DNA of 64,000 bases. Origin: AM-0621 sp964386705 (GTDB lineage Bacteria > Planctomycetota > Planctomycetia > Planctomycetales > Planctomycetaceae). Made by a program: the position numbers and the translations under genes. The notes below the pieces were generated by a model. That model searched no databases. It was not told where the DNA came from and saw only the letters and a list, made by a program, of their open reading frames with translations. The stretch spans positions 1 to 64,000 of the forward strand of contig CAYLTY010000015.1 in the NCBI GenBank assembly GCA_964386705.1. The letters are read 5' to 3'. This document shows positions 52,980 through 61,400 of this stretch, in pieces; position 1 is the stretch's first letter; every line of letters begins with the position of its first letter.

Positions 52980-54826
52980 TTAGTTTCCTCTTCTACCAGC
53001 AGAAGCTCGAAATTGCGAACACTACCGGAACTTGAGTTCGCATAGATACCAATTCCTCCATAATGATCATTCGCTTGCAGCTGTTCGTCCAGTTGGTACG
53101 TGTGTAATTCGGACTTTTCTTCGCCATTCCACTGAACCGAAGAAAGTTTGCCGGACCTCACTTGAATCTTCAGGTTTGTTTGTTGACCAAGGGGCTGCGG
53201 GGGGGTGTTCACGAATTTGGTTCCAAGCGTTCGTGCGGGTTCAACGCCGATCGTACTTTTGAAAATTGATCGCTCCAAAGTCGCACCGAATTGCCCGTTC
53301 CTAGGTGTTTGCCCTCGAACGGTAATCACCTCGCACCGGTAGGCAGGGAATCCGGCTAGAACGTCATCCTGCATGCCAAAGAAGATCCCGAGCCATCCCG
53401 CCCATGTCGCCTGAGCGATCTCGATCTTCAGGTCGTAGTCACGATGTGATTCGCCGATCTTGAGTAAGCCGTGGCCTGAACACTGCATCCACAGTTCGTT
53501 TCGCTCTGGAAGGAATGTCCACCGAGATTTCGCCAAGTCCTCTGGCCACAAGAGCTGTTCTGGCTCGCGAGTGAGCAGCGGGAACCACTCTCCTGGAACG
53601 GGAACTTGCGGCTTAACCTGGCGGGAGGCTGTGTCAGGCTGATTATCGACCGCAACTTGCGTTTGAGGCGCACTTACTCCTGGCGTCTCATCCTTTCCTC
53701 GTAATTTCCAGATAACTCCCGAAATGGCCGCGATCGCCACGATCCAAGTGAGAACTTTACGAGTCGGCCGGCTTGGGGCTGTCGTGGATAACGAGGCCAC
53801 GGCAACTTGAGAGCCGATCGTGAGTAAAGCCTGCTCCAGAGCTTTGGCAAGCGCGTCTGCGGTTTCCCAACGATCGTTGATTTCTTTCGCCAGGCAGCGA
53901 TGACAGATGGCGTCGATCTCCGCCGGGATCGAGGGATCAAGGTCGCACAGATGGGGAGTTGTGCGATTGAGGATTTGGTGCACCAATCCGACATGATCCT
54001 TGTTGTCGGCGACGAAAGGGCGTCGCTTGGTTAGAAGTTCGAAGAGAATGACCCCCAATCCCCAAACGTCAGTGCGGGCATCGAAGTTCTCTGTTTGCCC
54101 TCGCAGTTGTTCGGGTGCCATGTAGGGTGGCGAGCCCGCGATCTCCCCGGCTTTCGCTTCTCGCGACTCCGCCGTCATTGCTAGACCGAAGTCGGCAACT
54201 CGCGGCCGCTCGGCTTCGTCCAGCAGGATGTTGGCCGGCTTCAAGTCTCGATGTACAAGTTCTAGCTTGTGGGCAGCGTGGACAGCCTGGGCAATGTCGA
54301 TCATCCATCGAATGGCCTGTATGCGACCGATGTTGCCCTCTTTGATACGGTCGGCGAGGGTGCGTCCGGACACGTATTCGAAGACGACGAAGCATTGGCC
54401 GGACTCTACCCCCCAGTCATAGACGGTGACGACATTGGGGTGGGTGATCTTAGCGGCCAACCGGGCTTCCGCCTGAAACTCCTGCGACTCCGGCGAATTG
54501 ATCGCTCGAGTCTTGCGTGCGACTTTAATGGCAACGATGCGATCCAGAACTTCATCGTGAGCTTCAAGCACTCTGCCAAAGCCGCCGGAACCGATTTCAC
54601 GGCGGACGGTGTAGCGGTTGGCGATCCGCCTTAGGGGAGACGCGATCTGCTTTTGGGCCTTTTGGAACTCTGCTGACGGTCGGAACAAGGCCGTTTCGTC
54701 GCTCGCAAAGAACACTCCGGACGTTGTGGAGTCTCCCGACACTGGTGGCAATTCAGCATCGGCAGGCGCCTGGTCATTGTTTGTCGGTGATTTGCGAAAC
54801 TCGTCCACGTGAGCCCTTGGTGCCAA
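52976..54826 (-). CDS. Trans-membrane Ser/Thr protein kinase (PknB type)
   Basis: 616 residues. A ~70-residue N-terminal segment precedes the kinase domain: glycine loop IGSGGFGRVLEAHD (78-91), ATP-binding K101 in VAIKVARK, catalytic HRDLKPANILLD with D194, and DFGLAMT with D212. SPPYMAPEQL is the activation-loop end. A single helix WIVAIAAISGVIWKL (about 361-375) anchors it. The C-terminal ~230 residues look like a beta-sandwich of the 3-keto-disaccharide hydrolase/LamG style (WAGWLGIFFGMQDDVLAG, HYGGIGIYANSSSGSVRNFE), likely an extracytoplasmic sensor. The kinase heads the four-gene operon. It is divergent from the giant surface-protein gene. Confidence 0.93.
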   Translation of the reverse strand: MAPRAHVDEFRKSPTNNDQAPADAELPPVSGDSTTSGVFFASDETALFRPSAEFQKAQKQIASPLRRIANRYTVRREIGSGGFGRVLEAHDEVLDRIVAIKVARKTRAINSPESQEFQAEARLAAKITHPNVVTVYDWGVESGQCFVVFEYVSGRTLADRIKEGNIGRIQAIRWMIDIAQAVHAAHKLELVHRDLKPANILLDEAERPRVADFGLAMTAESREAKAGEIAGSPPYMAPEQLRGQTENFDARTDVWGLGVILFELLTKRRPFVADNKDHVGLVHQILNRTTPHLCDLDPSIPAEIDAICHRCLAKEINDRWETADALAKALEQALLTIGSQVAVASLSTTAPSRPTRKVLTWIVAIAAISGVIWKLRGKDETPGVSAPQTQVAVDNQPDTASRQVKPQVPVPGEWFPLLTREPEQLLWPEDLAKSRWTFLPERNELWMQCSGHGLLKIGESHRDYDLKIEIAQATWAGWLGIFFGMQDDVLAGFPAYRCEVITVRGQTPRNGQFGATLERSIFKSTIGVEPARTLGTKFVNTPPQPLGQQTNLKIQVRSGKLSSVQWNGEEKSELHTYQLDEQLQANDHYGGIGIYANSSSGSVRNFELLLVEEETK

Positions 54827-55435
54827 CGCTTAAATGACGGATCGCAGCATTCTCATCTGACGCTGTTCCTGCAACCCCTTGCTGAAAAGATTTTCGGGTG
54901 TGGTCTCCCGAATTCAAGGAGCCCGCACAAAGAGATCAGGAACAGGCTTTGCCAATTGGGTTTAGCACAGCTTCGGAGCAGCCGCGAAACCACTGCGATG
55001 CAGTGTTTGGCGGCTGCGCGCACTGATCGTTACGGACTGAAAGTAGCCGAAGGGGCGCTAACCGCGTTTCCGTACGGTTGCGCTCAGAGTGCGTTTGCAT
55101 GCAGAAATCAGGGAGTCAGGCCGGTTGAAAACGCCGGTCCGGATGGATTGACGCGGGATGCGTCGGCCGAAAAGGCAGGAAAGCCACTCGCAGCAGGCTT
55201 CGGAGGCCGCGAGTTCACCGCGAGGGGTGTTAACCGATGAGGTTAGCGCTCACGCGAGGAAACGCTGAGTTGGGATGTTTTTGTCGACTGCCTGGGGCTC
55301 GCCCCATGCCTTTGTCCGCCTCGTTGCGGATCGAGCCCGAACTGCCGGGAATAGCCGATCGGGACGTTCCGTCTGACTAGTTCAGTCAGGTGATACCGGT
55401 ACGGGCATCAGCGATGCCCTCTTGAGGATTGATTG
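54827..55435. other. 609-bp GC-rich spacer with several hairpins
   Basis: It separates the kinase gene and the giant surface-protein gene, which diverge from it. A plus-strand open frame (54809-55240) overlaps the kinase start, has no recognisable content, and I do not count it as a gene. Short stems are frequent in the right half: CGCG-AGTTCAC-CGCG near 55208-55222, GTTAACC-GATGA-GGTTAGC near 55229-55247, GGGG-CTCG-CCCC near 55294-55305, CTGACT-AGTTC-AGTCAG near 55372-55388, and a perfect GGGCATC-AGC-GATGCCC near 55403-55419. This looks like a long structured leader of the giant gene. No known riboswitch consensus fits. Confidence 0.5.
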
Positions 55436-58400
55436 ATGACTTGGCGCAACTGGCTCGATAGTTTGCGGCACTCTCTCACAACGCGAGCGACTCATCGTCG
55501 CACGCGCCGCGCGCGCCGGAAATCCGTCTCGTTGCTGACTCAGCATTTCGCTGTAGCTTCGTTTTCTCGTGACATAGAGCCTCTTGAGGATCGCGCCCTA
55601 CTGGCTGCGACGCTGAGCGCCAGTATTTCAGGCAATGATTTGGTCATCGAGGACATCGACGTCACGGGCAAGAACAACCTGCTGTCGGTCAGTCGTAGCG
55701 GATCCAACATCATCATCAGCGATTCCACCGAGGAAATCGCGATCACTCAACCCCTTGCCGGAGCGGTCCTATCGATCGACAACAAGACACTCACCATTTC
55801 GGCCACCGATCTGGCAACGGCCATGGGTGGTAGCGGCAAGATCATCGTCAAAGGCCAAGGCGGCAGTGACAGCTTGAGCGTGAATGTCTCAACGGACCTC
55901 GGCTTCGATGTGGACTACCAAGGTGGCCTCGGCACGATTGATTCGCTGACTCTGGCAACCCACACCGTGACCAGCGTGACGCACGCCTTCACGGACGCGA
56001 ACGACGGCTCGGTCACGATCGTTGATGGTGGCACGAGAGTCATCACCTACACCGGCTTGGAACCGATCACCGACAACATGAGCGCGACCGATCGCGTCTT
56101 CTCGTTCAACGGCGGGGCCGAGACGATCACCGTCACTGACGGCACGCCGTCGGATGGGAAGACGATGATCGACTCAACTCTGGGTGAATCGGTCTACTTC
56201 ACGAATCCGACCGGCAGTCTGACGATCAACGCAGGCGCCGGTATCGATTTTGTGACGGTCACCACCGTTGATGCGGCCTTCAACGCGGCGTTGACAATCA
56301 CTGGCGATGCGGATTCCGACACGGTCAATCTCAACGGCGACATCACGTTTGCCAGTGGCAAGAGCCTGACGCTTACCGCAGAGACTATCACCACTGGCGC
56401 CGGGACTGACTTGGCGACTTCTGGTGCTGGTGTGATTTCTGTCACGGTCAACGACGTGGCCATCGACGCGGCGAGTTCCCTTGTTTCAGCGGGAACAGTG
56501 ACATTCAAACCACAGAGTGCGTCGCGTCCGATCTCGCTGGGAGCGGAAGTCGGCGGCTCGTTGAGTCTGACAGACGTTGAGCTTGATCGGGTCACTGCCG
56601 GGACGATTCAGATTGGTGATGTCAACGGCGGTGTCATCACGATCGCGGGTGATATTACTCGTGCCGCAAGTACGAATATCAATCTGACCACGGGTGCGAA
56701 TAACAATATTGTATTCGGCACATTTTCACTCAACGCAGGCAGCGGTGGCGATGTTTCACTCACAACGTCGGGGATCGGAGCGATCACCACCGGCGACAAC
56801 ACGGGCACGGACATCACTGGCGATGACATTTCGCTGAGCGCCGGATCGAACGGTATCGGTACGACTACGAACTTCGTGCGTCTGGCGGGGACGACAGTGA
56901 CGGCTTCGACCAGCGGCAACGCGGGAATCAATCTGATCGAAGCGGACAGCGTCAGCATCGCGGCGGGCGGACTGACTGCGGGCACGGGCACGATTACGCT
57001 GGGCGGCGGCACGTTCACGCTGAGTGGCAGTAACCTGATCAACGACACGGCCGACGTGAACCTCTCCGGGGGCGCGACACTGGCGCTGGGCACGAACACG
57101 GAGAGCGTTGACCAGTTGATTTTGGTCAACGGCAGTGTCACCGGCAGTGGCGCTGGAACGCTCACCGGAACCAGCACCTTTATCGTTCGGCAGGGATCGA
57201 TTAGTGCCATCCTGGCTGGCAACGTCGGTTTGACAAAAGAACTGAGCGGCACCGTCACGCTGACGGGCGCCAATACTTTTGACGGTGTCGTCAGCATCGA
57301 TGAGGGAACGCTGGCTGTTCCAGCCGCCAGCGGCCTCGGAACCGGCTCTTCGGCCATCCTGCTCGGCAATGGCAGCGGTGCGGACGTACTTCAAGCCACG
57401 GACTCATTCACTCTCGCACGTCCCATCACGCTGAACGTCGGCCGGATCGATGTGGCGTCGAGCGAAACGCTGATCATCACCGGACTGATCGACGGAATTG
57501 GCGGGCTGGCGAAAACAGGAAGCTCCGGCACGCTGGAACTCGCCAATGCGTCGAACTCGTACTCCGGTGGAACCACCAATGGTGCTCTAGGCTACATCGT
57601 CGTTGACAGCATCAATAACAGTGGCATGAACAGTCCGATCGGAACCGGCAATGTGACCCTGGGCAGCGGCGGCCAGTTGCAATACCGCGGGGCGACTGCC
57701 AGCTCGAATCGGGGCGTCACTATTGCTTCCGGTGGTGGTCGCGTGGATGTGGATGACGGCACCGGCGGAACGACCGAACTGACGCTTTCCGGAGTTGTGA
57801 CGGGATCAGGAACGTTCGATGTCGCCGGCCCGGATGTGCTGATCCTGTCCGGGGCCAATGATCTTTCGGGAGCGATCACGGTCCTCGCGGGCGGTCGACT
57901 GAAGCTGGGCAGCGCCTCCGCGCTGGGCACCACGGCGGGAGCCACCACGATCAATTCAGGAGCTGTTCTCGACCTCAACGGCCAGGCCATCGGCGCTGAA
58001 GCGGTCACGATCAACGGGACCGGAATCAGTAATGGCGGAGCGCTGATCAACGGCAGTGTCTCCGCGGCTAGTCTGGCGGGTCAGGTTACTCTGAGCGGCA
58101 ACGCGGAGATTCAATCCAACGGTGGCACGCTGACGCTGGATGTGGCCAGCGGTAGCGGTATCACGGGCACTTTCAATCTGACCGTTGACGGCAGCGGAAA
58201 CACGATCATCGCCGATCCGGTGGCGACGGGCACGGGAACTCTGACCAAGACCGGTGCCGGTACGCTGACACTGGGTGGCACGAACACTTACACCGGCACG
58301 ACAACGGTCAACGGTGGCACGTTGCGAGTGAATGGCTCGACGGCTTCGGGTAGCGCGGTCACGGTCAACAGTGGCGGCACGCTGGGTGGCAGCGGCACGG

Positions 58401-61400
58401 TCAACGGTACGGTTAATGTCGTCAGCGGCGGCTCGGTCGCACCAGGGAACAGCCCCGGAGTGCTCAGTACTAGTAACGTCTCGTTCGCGACGGGTTCGAC
58501 GTTCGCGGTTGAAGTTGGTGGCACGGCACCCGGCAACACGAGCAGCAGCCATGATCAACTCGTCGTGACCGGCAGCGTGGCGCTCAGCACCGGAGTGACG
58601 CTAAGCACATCGGCGTTCAATGGCTTTGTTCCCATCGGGGGCAACACCTTTGCGATTCTGCTCAATGATGGCACCGACGCGATCAGCGGCACTTTCAATG
58701 GCTTGGCCGAAGGTGCCACGATTACGAACTTCCTCGGCAGCGGGCTGAATGCAACGATCAGCTACGTTGCTGATGCCGACGGAGGAGGTGGCGGCGGCGT
58801 TGGAAACGATATTGTGCTGACTGTTGTGCGCGATCTCGCTGTCACCAGCGTCAGCATTGTCACGGCGGCGTCACCGTTCTCGAACACAACACCCGTTACC
58901 GGCGAAGCCGTTTTCGTGAAGGTGGCTTACAGCACCGCCGGCTTAGCAGCGAACGCAAGTTACCGCATTGAAGCGGCCATGGACGGAGTGCCGCTGAGTC
59001 TCACGAGTATCACTTCAGGTGCTGGAGGCTCAGGAACTGGGAATTGGTTCTACGTTTTTGGCGGCTGGTATGCCACGGCCGGAGCGCACACGGTTAGCGT
59101 CACGCTCGATGCGGACGGCACTGTGACGGAGACGAACGAGTCGAATAACACGGGCAGCGCCAACTTCACGACCGCCGCTCCGGCCACTGCGAATCCGCCA
59201 CTGCTCACCGATCCGATGGGGGGCCGCACGTTCTACGACTGGTCGGTCGTTAATTACTACGACGTGGATGTCACTGCCGGCGTCAAGGACTATACCGGCG
59301 GGTTCTTCAGCTATGACGGACACACGGGGCACGACCTCACGCTCCCCAACTTCGCTCGCATGGACTCCGGCATTCCCGTCTATGCGGCTGCCAGTGGCAC
59401 GGTCAGCTTTGTGGCTGACGGCAACTTCGACCGGCAAACCACCGCTGGCGCGCAACCGGCCAACTACATCGTCATCGACCACGGAAATGGCTGGCAAACG
59501 CAGTACTACCACCTCGCCGCCAACACGATCACGGTGCAGGTCGGAGACACGATCACCGCCGGGCAACTTCTGGGCCTGACCGGTAGCTCGGGCAGCAGCA
59601 CCGACGCGCACCTGCATTTCGCACTCACCCGTTACGGAGCGCCCGTCGAGCCGTACTTTGATACCGCGAGCTATTTCGTCACGGGCAATGCTCTGCCGTA
59701 TCAGTTCGACCAACCCACGACGATTCTCGACGCAGGAATCACCAACACCGATCCGACGGCAGCCGAATTCCAGGAGCGGCCCGCCGAACAACGTGTCTTC
59801 TCGTCCCTCAGCGCGCAAACGGTTCGGTTCTGGTTCCGGCACTCGCATTTCAAGGCGAACGACACATATCAGGTGAAGTGGTATCGCCCCGGCGGAACGC
59901 TCAATACGACCTTCGACTACACCGTCCCGGCAGACCAACGCTATGGCATCCATCAATGGAATCTGAACCCCAACTTCAGCTTCCCTGGTGAATGGCGAGT
60001 GGCTGTCGAAAAAGGCGGCGTCGAGTTGGTCAGCCGCTATTTTGAAGTCACCAATGCCGCCGGCGCAGCCGGTATTGACGTGACTCAGGGCACGACGATC
60101 GTCAGCGATAATCGCACCACTGCGGTGGACTTCGGCTCTGCGGCGTTGTCGGGTGCCGCGGTTAGCAAGACATTCACGATCGCAAATCGCGGTGTGAGTG
60201 CTCTGAACCTTTCGAATCTCTCCTTGCCGCCGGGCTTTGTTCTTAATGGAGCATTCCCCAGCACCGTTGCGGCGAACAGCACGGCAACCTTCACCGTCGA
60301 TCTGACGACGAGTCGAGCCGGCGACAAGTTCGGGGCGATCGAGTTCACCACCAACGATCCCGAAACACCGAAGTTCAATTTCCACATTTCCGGGACCGTC
60401 ACCGGTTCGGCGCCTGCTGGTGCGCCCGTCATTGCATTGCCCGAAGCGGCTATCAGCTTTACTCCGGGCGATGCGGCCAAGGTGATTGACCCAACCGCCA
60501 CGGTGACCGATTCAGACTCGACCCATTTCAATGGCGGCAGTCTGACTGTCGAATTTACCACCAACAGCTCACTGTCAGACACGCTCGGCATTCGTAACGT
60601 CGGAGTCGCCACAGGGCAGATCGGTACAAGCGGCTCGAATATCACCTATGGTGGCGCGACGATCGGCACGTTCACAGGTGGAACGGCAGGCGCTCCGCTC
60701 GTGATTACGTTCACTTCGAGCAACGCAACGCTCGCCGCTGCTCAAGAACTGATCCGCAATATCACCTTCCAGAGCGCGAGAGCTCCTGCGGAAACAGCGG
60801 CCCGTTACATGCGATTCACACTGGTGGATGCTGCTGGCGGCAACGCCAGCAACCAGCCAATTGCGGTCGCGGTGTCCGACTCGTTCACGGGCACTTTGTC
60901 TGCGGACGTCACTGGCGGGAACCTCACGATCACTGACACCGCCGGGAACAACAACAGCCTGACGCTCAAGCGAGTCACGATCAGCGGCAATCAGTTCATT
61001 GAAATCACCGACACCAACGAGACCTTTACGTCCGTTCCGAGCAACGTGCTCGCCAGCACTCTGACCAACGACAACCGAACGCTCCGCATTCCCGTCAGCG
61101 CTATTACCGGCACGATTACCGTGGGCACGGCTGGCGGCAGCGACAGCCTGACCGTCGATGTCTCGACCGACCTGGGCTTCAATGTGACTTACAACGGCGG
61201 GAGCGGCACGAGCGATTCGTTGACTCTGGCGGCCGACACCGTGACCAGCGTGACACACGCCTTCACGAACGCGAACGACGGTTCAGTCACGATCGTCGAT
61301 GGCGGCTCGCGTGTCATCACCTATACCGGTCTGGAACCGATTACCGACAACCTGACCGCGACCGACCGCGTCTTCACGTTTAATGGTGTCGGAGCCGAAA

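Noticed and set aside
54809..55240. Plus-strand open frame of 143 codons in the spacer
   Set aside because: It overlaps the kinase start, has low-complexity content typical of GC-rich spacer and matches no family I know.
54827..55435. Fragments resembling c-di-GMP-I (GEMM) and cobalamin riboswitch consensus pieces (GGGGTGTTAACCGATG and CCGGTTGAAAACGCCGG)
   Set aside because: The core conserved blocks of both classes are missing or in the wrong order, and the stems do not fit either fold. I keep only a general structured-leader note.
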